64,000 nt of DNA from positions 806,001-870,000 of the forward strand of contig NZ_JBPZGZ010000001.1 in assembly GCF_051857475.1 (NCBI RefSeq), read 5' to 3'. Position numbers and translations under genes: made by a program. Positions 16,664-24,769 of this stretch are shown here, piece after piece (positions within the stretch are counted from its first letter, which is position 1; each line of letters begins with the position of its first letter). The notes beneath the pieces are model-generated. The model was not told the DNA's origin. It made no database searches and worked only from the letters and a program-made list of their open reading frames with translations. This stretch comes from Pelomonas sp051857475 (GTDB lineage: Bacteria; Pseudomonadota; Gammaproteobacteria; Burkholderiales; Burkholderiaceae_C).

Positions 16664-18639
16664 AGCGCGGGGGTCGGACCTTCAAGACCCTATCCCCCGA
16701 GCTGCGCGACACCGAGCAATGGCGCAAGGTGGACACGACCCTCCTCGATGATCAGGACCGCCAGCGCTTCGAACGCTACATGCCGGCCGTCAAAGCCTAC
16801 CTGAGCAACGGCGCGCTGAGGGCCGCCGCCAAGAGCGCCGGTGTGTCCGACGATTCGCTGCTCGCTCAAGTCCGGCGGTGCACCAAGCGGCATCCCGAGG
16901 GCGGCATCGTGGGCTGGGCGGGGCTCATCCGCGGGCTGCGGCTCGAAGGCTACGAGCGCTCGTGCCCACTGCCTCAAGGCAAGCAGCCCGCGCGGGGCAA
17001 GCCGGGCGGGGCGAAGGGAGCAGGCAACGCTGGGGCTTTCCGGCGCTTCCTGGACGACAACTTCCCCATCAAGAAGTCGCTCGACGAGGTGATCCGCAAG
17101 GGCCTCGGCCGCGGCTCCGTCCGCGCGGCGAAGACAACGGCCAAGATGGTCTGGGACAAGTTCGTTGCTGTGGTCGAGCAAAGCATCGCAGCGGATCAAT
17201 ATCCCCGCACCACCAAGTCCTGCGCCCGTCGTTCGGTCGAGCGATACATGGGGGAGATGATCGCCACCGATGCGCAGGCCAGGGCCACCGCGGTAGGCGC
17301 CAAAACCGCCAAGGCCGCGGGGCAGGTCGGCAACGGCCTATGGTCGTTCGACCTGACCAGCAGGGCGTTGGACCTGATCCAGATCGATGCCCACCACGAA
17401 GACTGCATCGGCACGATCGAAGTGGAGGGCCCGGCAGGCTCACAGTTCGTGCCGCTGTCACGGATCTGGATCTACGCGATCGCCTGCGCTGAAAGCCGGG
17501 CGATCCACGGCTACTCGGCATCGTTTCGCAGCGAGCCGGTGTCGACGCAGATCGAACTGGCGCTGGACATGGCCAGCAAGCCCTGGGTGCCGCGCAACGT
17601 CAAGATGGAAGGCGTCTCGTACAAGCAAGGTGCGGGCTTCCCGATGGGCTGCGTCGAGGGGTTCAAGTTCGCCCCGGCCGCGATCCGCATGGACAACGCC
17701 ATGCAGGGATTTGCCAGGCGCATCGTCGACCGGGTGCGTCGCCGCTTCGGCTGTGCGGCGAGCTGGAGCGCGGTGGGTGCCTGGTACCACAACGCTGTGA
17801 TCGAGCGCTTCTTCGGCATCATGGAGAGCTACGGCCTGCATCGGCTGCCGACGTCGGTGGGCTCGGGCCCATCCGACCCAAAGAAGACCAATGCCGTGGT
17901 CGAAGCGGTCCGGCTCAAGGTGACCTGGGAAGAGCTGCTCGACATCCTCGACATCACGATCGCGAACTACAACGCGAAGGGGCAGCCGGGCCTGGGGCAC
18001 CGCTCGCCGCTCGAGGTCCTGCGTGACCTGTACAGCCCCGAGCGCCAGCGCTTCGCGCCGCGGCCGCTGATCCCGCCGACGCTGCTCACGCCTCGTCTTG
18101 GCGTGGCCATCGAGACGCACATCGTGCGCGGCTCGTGCAGGCCCGGCAAGCTGAAGCGGCCGTACGTCCAGGTGGACAAGGCGACCTACACCAACCCGGA
18201 ACTGGCCGCCGATTTCGGTCTGATCGGACAGACGTTGGTGCTGCATGTGCACGAGAGCGACATGCGTACGGTGGAGGCCTACCGCCAGGACGGGACGTAT
18301 CTCGGCTGGTTGACGGTGCGGGAGCGTGGCTGGCGCCGCACGCTGCACACGCGCGATGTGCGAAAGCAGATCAATCGCATGCGCGACGCGCGCGAACTCG
18401 CGGACAGCGGCGATTTCATCGAGGCCTATCTGGAGCACCTGGCCGCCAAGGCGCTAGCTGCAGGTCGCAGCAACCCCCACAAGGTCTCCGAGGCGGCGAC
18501 CGCGCTCGCCGAGACGGCGCGCGTCACCGGCGCCGCCGTGCCCCGCGTTGGCGCTCGCAAGCCGGCGGACAACCTCGTCCCGTTACGCCTCGTGCCGATT
18601 CCCGCCCAGCTGAACCTGCGTCGGCCCTCCTGGGGCTGA
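16660..18639 (+). CDS. tnsB: TnsB/TniA-family DDE transposase
   Basis: A 659-residue integrase-core transposase. The DDE triad is complete: Asp243 in LIQIDAHHED, Asp345 in IRMDNAM and Glu382 in NAVIERFFG (D-D-36-E). An N-terminal DNA-binding part of about 200 residues and a C-terminal Mu-transposase-like beta-barrel region flank the core. It binds the transposon ends and performs 3'-end cleavage and strand transfer. It is translationally coupled to tnsA. Confidence 0.93.
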   Translation: MKRGGRTFKTLSPELRDTEQWRKVDTTLLDDQDRQRFERYMPAVKAYLSNGALRAAAKSAGVSDDSLLAQVRRCTKRHPEGGIVGWAGLIRGLRLEGYERSCPLPQGKQPARGKPGGAKGAGNAGAFRRFLDDNFPIKKSLDEVIRKGLGRGSVRAAKTTAKMVWDKFVAVVEQSIAADQYPRTTKSCARRSVERYMGEMIATDAQARATAVGAKTAKAAGQVGNGLWSFDLTSRALDLIQIDAHHEDCIGTIEVEGPAGSQFVPLSRIWIYAIACAESRAIHGYSASFRSEPVSTQIELALDMASKPWVPRNVKMEGVSYKQGAGFPMGCVEGFKFAPAAIRMDNAMQGFARRIVDRVRRRFGCAASWSAVGAWYHNAVIERFFGIMESYGLHRLPTSVGSGPSDPKKTNAVVEAVRLKVTWEELLDILDITIANYNAKGQPGLGHRSPLEVLRDLYSPERQRFAPRPLIPPTLLTPRLGVAIETHIVRGSCRPGKLKRPYVQVDKATYTNPELAADFGLIGQTLVLHVHESDMRTVEAYRQDGTYLGWLTVRERGWRRTLHTRDVRKQINRMRDARELADSGDFIEAYLEHLAAKALAAGRSNPHKVSEAATALAETARVTGAAVPRVGARKPADNLVPLRLVPIPAQLNLRRPSWG

Positions 18640-18684
18640 GCGGGCCAACCCAGCTGTTCAGCGTCAAAAACTTTGGAGATCCCC

Positions 18685-19740
18685 ATGCAAGCTTTCACCG
18701 CAGAGGCCGATGCCTCGCGCGACACCTCGCCGAACGACGCATCCGACCCCGTCGCCGGCCGCAGGAACCTGCGCTACAAGGCACTGTGCGATGCCATGCT
18801 GCGACAGGAGTTCTACCTGTCGCATCCCGTGGTCAGCGACGACCTGATCGTTGCTACCGAGCCCGTGCGCGAGGTGTTCAACATCATCCAGCACCTGCTC
18901 ATCCACCGATTTCCCGGCTCGCCGTTCGTCGGCGACTTCCGGATGGGCAAGACGCAGACCATCGAGCTTGTCTCGGCCGAGTTGCGCCGGATTTTTCCGA
19001 CGATCGGCATCGGCACCATCATCGCCAAGCACCACGAACGGCCGTCCGAGGGCGCCTTCTACAGCGACACGCTGGACGACTATGGTCACGGGTCGGCACG
19101 CTCAGGCACGGCCTACGACCGCGGCCTGCGGTTGCTGGAGCTGATCGTGGGCGCCGTCGATTCCCTGGGCGGCAACCAGTACCTCTTCTTCATCGACGAG
19201 GGACAGAACTGGGGCGTCGCCGAGTTCGAATGGATGCGCGACCTCACCAACAAGCTCCAAAAGCGCGGCATCAAGTGCACCACCATCGTGTTCGCTCAGG
19301 AGAAGCTGCGGGTGCTGCGCGACATGCTGCTCAGCACCGGGCGCAAGGACCTGATCGGGCGGTTTTTCCTGAAGCCACGCGCCTTTCGCGGACTGAACAC
19401 GGAGGCAGAGCTGCGGGCACTGATGGCCGCGTTCGACGACCCGTCGCGGCATGAGTACCCCGAGGGCAGCGGCATCTGCATGTCGGAGTTCTTCCTGCCT
19501 ACGGCCTACGACGGCGGTTGGCGCCTCGGCGGCGAAGCCGCTGCTCTCTGGGCACGGCTGAAGAAGGTGGCGGAGGAAAGTGGCCTGGAAGTCAAGAACG
19601 TCGGCATGCAGTGGGTGATGGCGGCCATCCGGTCATGGTTGTTCCTGCAGGCCGAGGTCGACGGGGCGCTCTTCACGTCCCGCCCGGAGTCCTGGGTCGA
19701 GGCGGTCGATGCCAGTGAATACGAAAGCAGCCTGAGATGA
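18685..19740 (+). CDS. tnsC: TnsC/TniB-family AAA+ ATPase
   Basis: The 351-residue ATPase has Walker A GDFRMGKT at residues 83-90 and Walker B LFFIDEGQN with D171 and E172. ATG 18685 is preceded by TTTGGAGAT. TnsC forms an ATP-dependent filament on target DNA and links the target selector to the transposase. It overlaps tniQ by 4 bases. Confidence 0.9.
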   Translation: MQAFTAEADASRDTSPNDASDPVAGRRNLRYKALCDAMLRQEFYLSHPVVSDDLIVATEPVREVFNIIQHLLIHRFPGSPFVGDFRMGKTQTIELVSAELRRIFPTIGIGTIIAKHHERPSEGAFYSDTLDDYGHGSARSGTAYDRGLRLLELIVGAVDSLGGNQYLFFIDEGQNWGVAEFEWMRDLTNKLQKRGIKCTTIVFAQEKLRVLRDMLLSTGRKDLIGRFFLKPRAFRGLNTEAELRALMAAFDDPSRHEYPEGSGICMSEFFLPTAYDGGWRLGGEAAALWARLKKVAEESGLEVKNVGMQWVMAAIRSWLFLQAEVDGALFTSRPESWVEAVDASEYESSLR

Positions 19741-21182
19741 GGCCGGCAGCCCAAGGCGGCCTCGGCGCTCTTCACCTGGTCGACGGGCTCGCGGTCAGCG
19801 ACCGCTGGTTCGCGCCAGGGGAGGGGCCCTTCACGGTCTTGGCAAAGATCGCGCGGGCCAACGTGCTGGATGCCAGAGGCCTGTGCCGCCACTTTGGAGT
19901 TTCCATGCCCCAGGCGCCTGCCAACGCGCCGCACCGTCGCAGCCTGCTGCACCTGGGATGGCTGGCGCGTGGCGAAACCACGCGGGAGCTGTTCGCCCAG
20001 TTGTGGGAGAGGGGGCTGCTGGCGCGGTCTGAACGCTGGAGCCACGCACTGGCCAGCGACCGTACGCTGCGTTATTGCCCACGCTGCCTGTCGATGGGAT
20101 ACCAGTCCGCGCTGTGCCAGATCGATGGCCTGGCGCACTGTCCTACCCACGGGGATGAGCTGCTGGATCGCTGCCAGGCCTGCGGCGCATCCACGCCGCC
20201 GTATGCCATCACGCCGGAAGCCTTCGACGAGCCGCTGGTCTGCGCGCGATGTCGGCAGCCACTGGCGCCGATCTGGGGCCATGGCGGCGGGCTGCGGCTT
20301 CGTGTGGGCATCGAGGAGCAACCGGCCTACCGGCGGCTGGATCGGTGGCTCGAACGCGCCGATCGCCTGGAGATCGAATGGATGGACCAGCCGAGCTGGC
20401 TGGGTGACCCACGCGCGCCGCTGCTCGCGGGCAAGGTGCACAAGCGCGTTCACACGGCTGGCGTGCTGAGCGCTTTGGTTTCTTTGCCGGGCCAGCTTCT
20501 CGGCGAAGACAGCTGGATGGGCAGTTGGTCCATCCCGGCAGCGTGCCCACCGCAGCTGGCGCCGGACAAACCTGTGACGTGCGCGGCGCGGGTCGCCATC
20601 TACAAGTCGATCCGGCGCCAGTACGCCAGACGCTTCGGCGCGCGTGTCGGCGGTACTGCGCACAGTGATCGCCACAAGCTGGTTTGGAGCAATGACCACG
20701 CGATGGCCATGCCGACCGGGGAGGGCGGTGATCCGTCCCGTCACGGATTCCTGGCCTGGCGGTTGCGTTTCGAGGAACCCTCGAACAGGCTGGGCGCCCT
20801 GCGCTCCGAGGAAACCTCGAACGGGCAGGGCACCTACCGGCGCCTGAAATTGTTCGACGCGTTGCTGCTGTGGCCCGTGGACTGGTTGGCACCCGACGCG
20901 GCGTGGGGCCACTTCGCGCACCGATGCCTGTTGCTGGACCTGGCCATGGCGCGAGCCCTGGCCCGCGCGATGACGGGGCTGGACTACCAGCGAGAGCAAG
21001 ACCGGGCGACATGGCTCGAGGTCGTCAGCCTTTGGCATCACCGGTTCGGATCCCACGCCCGCGTCTGGCCCGACGGCCTCACGACGTTCAAGACGGCCGG
21101 CGCCGAAGGCACGCCAGGCCGCATCCACCTTGTTGCGGCGCCCTCCGTTGTGAGCATCTCTGGAGCCCCACATGAACTTTGA
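19737..21182 (+). CDS. tniQ: TniQ/TnsD-family target-selection protein
   Basis: A 481-residue protein with the TniQ zinc-binding region: RYCPRCLSMGY, CPTHGDELLDRC, CQACG and CARCRQPL in succession. The N-terminal part has the typical layout with a segment beginning SLLHLGWLARGE. The C-terminal half is variable, as in TnsD-like proteins. Homologues recognise the target site or hand over from another selector to TnsC. It overlaps the next gene by 11 bases, which implies that the two products are made together. Confidence 0.85.
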   Translation: MRPAAQGGLGALHLVDGLAVSDRWFAPGEGPFTVLAKIARANVLDARGLCRHFGVSMPQAPANAPHRRSLLHLGWLARGETTRELFAQLWERGLLARSERWSHALASDRTLRYCPRCLSMGYQSALCQIDGLAHCPTHGDELLDRCQACGASTPPYAITPEAFDEPLVCARCRQPLAPIWGHGGGLRLRVGIEEQPAYRRLDRWLERADRLEIEWMDQPSWLGDPRAPLLAGKVHKRVHTAGVLSALVSLPGQLLGEDSWMGSWSIPAACPPQLAPDKPVTCAARVAIYKSIRRQYARRFGARVGGTAHSDRHKLVWSNDHAMAMPTGEGGDPSRHGFLAWRLRFEEPSNRLGALRSEETSNGQGTYRRLKLFDALLLWPVDWLAPDAAWGHFAHRCLLLDLAMARALARAMTGLDYQREQDRATWLEVVSLWHHRFGSHARVWPDGLTTFKTAGAEGTPGRIHLVAAPSVVSISGAPHEL

Positions 21183-22398
21183 CTCCATCGCACCGTGGGT
21201 TGCCCCGCTGGACCGCTTCATCGCGCCGCCCGGCTTGGATGGGCGCCAGGGTTCGAACCGGATGCCGGCGGACCGTAAGCGGAACGACGCGCAGACGGAT
21301 GCCCAGGCCATCCAAGCCTGGCTGTCGAGCCTGAAGACTTCCCGGATCGATACGATCCGGCTCTACCGGTCTGCAGCCGAAAAGCTGCTGAACTGGGCCT
21401 GCTTCGCCCGAGGGAAGGCACTGTCTTCTTTGAACGCTGACGATCTTCGGGCCTTCGTCGAGTTTCTGGCGGCGCCGCGGCCGGCGTTGGACTGGATCGG
21501 CGCACGATGTGCGTCGCGCGATTCGGTCGACTGGCGCCCTTTCACCGGGCCGTTGGCACAGGGTTCCATCCGGGCGACGCTGACCATCAACGCCCTGCTT
21601 TTTGGATGGCTGTCGGCCGTCGGCTACGCGGCCATGCCGGAGATCAAGACCGCCGACCATGCCCGCTCGCGGCGATCCGCGACGGATGTTTCGGCAAACA
21701 GCCTGACGCGCAGCCCGCGGCGCACGCTTAGCGCTGCAGGCTGGGGTTGGGTCCGGCGACATCTTGAAGGGCCCATCGTGCCGATCACGAGGCTAGCCGT
21801 CGAGCTGGAGTATTTCAGCAACTTCAAGCCGGCTGAGATAAGAGAGCTGCGGCAAGCGGACTGCGTAGCGCCGTCGGACGAGTGTGTGGCCTGGCGGATC
21901 TGGCTGGCTTCGATGAAGACCAGGGCGCGTTGCGTCTTCGCGCTGCCGCCGGTCGGCAGTTCCCTGGCCAAATGGTTCGAGGCGCAGGGGATCGAGCCGC
22001 GCAAGAGGTTCGCCTCGGCCGAGGAACGGGCCGAGTCGCCGCTGCTGTTCGGCGCCGGCATCCGCCCCGACCATCGGGTCCGCAGCGTTCTCCATTGCGC
22101 GGCGGGTCTCGCGTCGGCCGGCGGAGATGGTCTGGCCGCCGACGAGCTGCTGGGCGCGAGCCAGCGTTGCTTCAGGAACGCGCTGGAAGCCCATGCCGGT
22201 CCGGATCACCCAGTGACGCCGGGGTTCGTCGCCAACATGCCGTTGCTGGCCACGACGACCGGCCTTTATTTCAGACGCATCATTCCGACCGACGCGCAGA
22301 TCTTGGCGGGCTGGGAGCAGCTGAAGGACCACTGGGCGTCGTACAGCGATCGCCTGGACCAGATGCTGGGCAAGCCGGCGGGCCGGGCTGAAAACTGA
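21172..22398 (+). CDS. tnsF: TnsF-like target selector: inactivated tyrosine recombinase
   Basis: The 408-residue protein has the fold order of a tyrosine recombinase but a broken active site. Aligned by eye to the intact recombinase of this window (4837-6102): LSSLNADDLRAFVEFL corresponds to LSSLTHEDFLFYRRFL, and WRPFTGPLAQGSIR to WRPFAGPLSETSIR. The first catalytic Arg becomes Lys (FKPAE for LRISE), the HxxR His is lost (RCFRNALE for HWLRHTAG) and the second His becomes Pro (NMPLLATTTGLYF for LGHANLATTSIYV); a Tyr remains. Tn6022-like transposons carry such a protein, TnsF, which directs insertion to comM. Here comM is not visible next to the operon, so the target may differ. It is the last gene of the tns operon. 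Confidence 0.82.
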   Translation: MNFDSIAPWVAPLDRFIAPPGLDGRQGSNRMPADRKRNDAQTDAQAIQAWLSSLKTSRIDTIRLYRSAAEKLLNWACFARGKALSSLNADDLRAFVEFLAAPRPALDWIGARCASRDSVDWRPFTGPLAQGSIRATLTINALLFGWLSAVGYAAMPEIKTADHARSRRSATDVSANSLTRSPRRTLSAAGWGWVRRHLEGPIVPITRLAVELEYFSNFKPAEIRELRQADCVAPSDECVAWRIWLASMKTRARCVFALPPVGSSLAKWFEAQGIEPRKRFASAEERAESPLLFGAGIRPDHRVRSVLHCAAGLASAGGDGLAADELLGASQRCFRNALEAHAGPDHPVTPGFVANMPLLATTTGLYFRRIIPTDAQILAGWEQLKDHWASYSDRLDQMLGKPAGRAEN

Positions 22399-22486
22399 AG
22401 GTGCCAGCTGGTTATGGCGGGCTGGTTCAACTATCGTTTGGCGTCAGCTGCCGCCGGCGGAAGCGTTGGGCTGGCGCGGTCTGCTT

Positions 22487-22572
22487 GGCTAGGACGGTTG
22501 TGTCGCGCAAATCGCCGTCACAAGTGTCCTAGCGGAATGGATGGACCGCCGGCTAGGACCTTTGCGTCGCGG
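22487..22572. repeat. Three copies of a ~22-bp motif, two forming a large palindrome
   Basis: The motif GGCTAGGAC-NN-TTGYG-TCGCG occurs at 22487-22508 and 22551-22572 in direct orientation and at 22513-22534 inverted with more mismatches. Copies 1 and 2 together form an imperfect 48-bp palindrome with a short centre. They lie just downstream of tnsF in a non-coding stretch. They may be binding sites for TnsB at a transposon end, for a recombinase or for a regulator. The remainder of 22399-22757 has no gene; it holds the left prophage attachment site. Confidence 0.6.
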
Positions 22573-22646
22573 ATTCCCTCTGGGACGGGGGTATTTTCTG
22601 TCGGACAACTGAAATACGCGAACAGCTTAGGGGGTGCACATTTGTT

Positions 22647-22674
22647 ATTTTACATAATGCACATTGTCGCCATG
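22647..22674 (-). other. dif-like XerC/XerD site, left prophage junction (attL)
   Basis: Read on the minus strand the site has an XerD-type arm TTATGTAAAAT, centre TGTGCA and an XerC-type arm CATGGCGACAA. The XerD arm differs from the E. coli dif arm (TTATGTTAAAT) at one base. Positions 22655-22672 are an exact 18-bp repeat of 34228-34245 at the other prophage end. Taking the XerC arm from the right junction (GGTGGCGACAA), the rebuilt empty site matches E. coli dif at 21 of 28 positions. Integrase-less phages (CTXphi, many inoviruses, and proposed for PM2-like prophages) use host XerCD at such sites. Confidence 0.7.
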
Positions 22675-22757
22675 AAGTAACTGTTCTAGGGATTGCGTTA
22701 ACTAAAGTTGCTGCGTTCGTCAACGATAGAGAAAACACCAATAGACCAGGGAGGGTC

Positions 22758-23144
22758 ATGATTTTGAGAGCTGAGCGTCTCCAATTGCCCACGTTTGGGC
22801 AGATTTGCAACGACTTGGGGAACCCCAGCGCGCCCCGTTTGGCGCGCGCCCTGGGCGTCCACCCGCGCACCGTTGAGCGCTGGCGGGCCGGCCGCAGCCC
22901 CGCGCCGCGCTCGGTCCTGCTGGGCCTGTTCTGGCTGACTAGCTGGGGGCAATCCGAGCTGGACTGCGAGCTGCACAACCGCGCGACGGCGTACACCGGC
23001 CATATCGAGGCCGCGAGGCGCGAGAACGACGCCCTGCGCCGCGAGCTGGCCCGCGTTCTGGCTGCTGGTGACTTCGGGAGCGCGAACCGGCCGACGCTTC
23101 AGCCGGCGGCAGAACTGGTCAGCTTGGGAAGGCTGTCAGGGTGA
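22758..23144 (+). CDS. Phage HTH regulator (DUF3653-like), intact copy
   Basis: A 128-residue protein with a helix-turn-helix in LARALGVHPRTVERWRAG, followed by a segment (LLGLFWLTSWGQSELDCELHN) and a coiled-coil tail. Such proteins close the genomes of filamentous Xanthomonas-type phages. A disrupted relative lies at 34348-34717, just outside the prophage. It is the only rightward gene at this end, and its 3' end overlaps the convergent structural gene by 26 bases. It probably controls phage gene expression. Confidence 0.7.
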   Translation: MILRAERLQLPTFGQICNDLGNPSAPRLARALGVHPRTVERWRAGRSPAPRSVLLGLFWLTSWGQSELDCELHNRATAYTGHIEAARRENDALRRELARVLAAGDFGSANRPTLQPAAELVSLGRLSG

Positions 23145-23568
23145 CTTTCGAGGCCGAACCCTGGGGGTTGGTGGCTTCGTTGTTGATTCGGACGAGCAGA
23201 TAGCGCCCCTTGGGCCGCGTGTGCATCTCAGCGGCACCTGAGGCGCTTGTGAACGTGGTCACGAACCACGACCCGGCCGCATTGCTGAATGCTGGCCCGA
23301 GCCGGCGTGACGAGTTGTTGGCCGTCGTGTCGCTGCCCACCATGAACACCGAGGCAAACTGCGCCGCTGGCGCGGTGGACGTGACCGTCACGCAGACGAG
23401 CGTGTATTGCCGCCAGTCCGGCCCCAGGTCAAAGACGCAATCGACCGATGCGCCGGCCGCCAGACTGGCCGGCGACCCGCTCACCCATCCCGCACCGCTG
23501 CCTCCTGGCACAGCTGCAACGTCGGTCTCAAACAGGAGGACCGGGAGGCGGGTTACGAGCTGGGTCAC
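23119..23568 (-). CDS. Phage structural protein, beta-rich, unknown
   Basis: A 149-residue protein composed mostly of Ser/Thr/Ala/Val-rich beta-like segments (TLVCVTVTSTAPAAQFASVF). It ends with RYLLVRINNEATNPQGSASKVTLTAF, a pattern common in capsid accessory or spike-associated beta-sandwiches. It has no signal peptide. Its start overlaps the previous gene by 4 bases. It is the last gene of the late operon. Confidence 0.6.
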   Translation of the reverse strand: MTQLVTRLPVLLFETDVAAVPGGSGAGWVSGSPASLAAGASVDCVFDLGPDWRQYTLVCVTVTSTAPAAQFASVFMVGSDTTANNSSRRLGPAFSNAAGSWFVTTFTSASGAAEMHTRPKGRYLLVRINNEATNPQGSASKVTLTAFPS

Positions 23569-23735
23569 AGACCGCCGGCCCAGATCGCTTTATTGGCTAC
23601 GCCGTTGGCGCCCATGAACAGGTCACCAACGGCGCTGCGAATGCCGTTCGCGACCAGGGAGTCGCTACGCATGATCCACAGCGCAGCGATAGCCACGCCG
23701 CCGGCAATGGCGAGGGTCTTGCCGTTGAGCTTCAT
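23565..23735 (-). CDS. 56-residue phage membrane protein
   Basis: The product begins MKLNGKTLAIAGGVAIAALW, a single N-terminal transmembrane helix, followed by a short polar/hydrophobic tail (IRSAVGDLFMGANGVANKAIW). Its stop overlaps the next gene by 4 bases. Several tiny single-helix proteins like this are expected in the internal membrane of PM2-type virions. Confidence 0.6.
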   Translation of the reverse strand: MKLNGKTLAIAGGVAIAALWIMRSDSLVANGIRSAVGDLFMGANGVANKAIWAGGL

Positions 23736-23738
23736 GGC

Positions 23739-23849
23739 TCAGCCCTTGGCTTTGACGATGCGCCCGCCCTTGGCATAGCGATAGCCCTTCTTGAGCTTGC
23801 CTTTGCCCTTGGTGCCGGCGGACTTGGAGACGGTGCGACGCTTGGTCAT
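23739..23849 (-). CDS. 36-residue highly basic phage peptide
   Basis: The product MTKRRTVSKSAGTKGKGKLK continues KGYRYAKGGRIVKAKG. About 40 percent of its residues are Lys or Arg. The start overlaps the preceding gene by 4 bases (ATGA), a strong sign of real translation. It is likely a nucleic-acid-condensing virion peptide, by analogy with small basic proteins of membrane-containing phages; this role is inferred. Confidence 0.6.
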   Translation of the reverse strand: MTKRRTVSKSAGTKGKGKLKKGYRYAKGGRIVKAKG

Positions 23850-23986
23850 TTGGTGCCTTTCAGGTGGGACTTTTCGAGGTAGTCGAGTCGCAGCTTCATC
23901 GTTGCGATATCGACGCGGATGCCGATGTAGACGGCCAGGGCCGGCGCGACGTAGGTCAACACCGATTGAAGTTGTTCAAAGGTCAT
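23846..23986 (-). CDS. 46-residue membrane protein with short coiled coil
   Basis: From ATG 23986 the product is MTFEQLQSVLTYVAPALAVY, then IGIRVDIATMKLRLDYLEKS. It has one hydrophobic helix followed by an amphipathic helix with heptad-like Leu/Met spacing. This resembles small holin-like or spanin-accessory proteins of lysis cassettes, which would suit its place a few genes from the lysozyme. It overlaps the basic peptide gene by 4 bases. Confidence 0.55.
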   Translation of the reverse strand: MTFEQLQSVLTYVAPALAVYIGIRVDIATMKLRLDYLEKSHLKGTK

Positions 23987-23990
23987 GGGC

Positions 23991-24404
23991 TCACCAGCCG
24001 TCGCCGGTTCCGAAGTCGATATATCCGCCCAGCACGCCGAAGGCACGCGCGAGCGCTGAGTTGTTCGGCGGGGGCTTGCCGCTGCCGACTTCCATGGTCA
24101 TGGCCGACAGCAGCGCCGGCACGCCACACCACTTCGAGGCCTCCCAGTAGCCCGCGCGATCAATGACCCAACGGGCAACGGCCGGGTCTGTCGTCGTCTC
24201 GTCGGGGGTGGGGATGCCCACGCCCGTCGAAATCGCGCCTACGGCCCCGGAAACAGCCCCGCCGGCCGCGTCCACGGCGCTACCTGCCGCCGATTTGGCG
24301 AGGTTGCCGAGTCCGCCCTTACTCCAAGCCATGAGGCCGATGGCGCCCACGGCCAGGACGCCCAGACCGAGCAGCATTGCGGAGGAGCCGAGATTGAGCT
24401 TCAC
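23991..24404 (-). CDS. Phage membrane protein (137 residues)
   Basis: It starts at GTG 24404, overlapping the previous stop (GTGA). An N-terminal hydrophobic helix (AMLLGLGVLAVGAIGLMAW) is followed by an Ala/Gly-rich stretch (AGSAVDAAGGAVSGAVGAIS) and a globular C-terminus with two Trp and one Cys. It is probably a virion membrane protein. No family recognised. Confidence 0.6.
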   Translation of the reverse strand: MKLNLGSSAMLLGLGVLAVGAIGLMAWSKGGLGNLAKSAAGSAVDAAGGAVSGAVGAISTGVGIPTPDETTTDPAVARWVIDRAGYWEASKWCGVPALLSAMTMEVGSGKPPPNNSALARAFGVLGGYIDFGTGDGW

Positions 24405-24766
24405 GGGGAGCCGAACGCTGCCGATGCGAAGCCGTAGCTGTCCATGAGGCCGGGCAGGTTGACCGCGAAGCCATCCTCAGGCAGCAGTGACACCGTTGGC
24501 TGACCGTTGACGGTGGGCACGGACGATGCGCCGGCCGAAGAGCCGATGTTGCCGAAGACGCTCTTGTAGATGCCGCCGATCATCGAGCCCAGGCCGTAAT
24601 AGGCTTGCGCCTGGGCCTGCCCGCCGGGCGTCGTCGAGACGTTGGGGATGGGCTGCACGTAGCCGCCTTGCGGGGCGTACTGCACATAACCCGCCTGACG
24701 CCGGTTCAGCATCATGTAGGCCACCAGACCGATGCCGGCCACGACGAGGAGTTTTTCAGAGTTCAT
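24401..24766 (-). CDS. Phage membrane protein (121 residues)
   Basis: The N-terminus MNSEKLLVVAGIGLVAYMML is a transmembrane helix followed by RR. A Tyr/Gln/Gly-rich middle part (QYAPQGGYVQPIPN) and a Ser/Gly-rich tail come next. The layout of an N-terminal anchor plus flexible extracellular part is repeated in several proteins of this operon and suits a capsid-membrane linker. Function inferred only from context. Confidence 0.6.
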   Translation of the reverse strand: MNSEKLLVVAGIGLVAYMMLNRRQAGYVQYAPQGGYVQPIPNVSTTPGGQAQAQAYYGLGSMIGGIYKSVFGNIGSSAGASSVPTVNGQPTVSLLPEDGFAVNLPGLMDSYGFASAAFGSP

Positions 24767-24769
24767 GGG

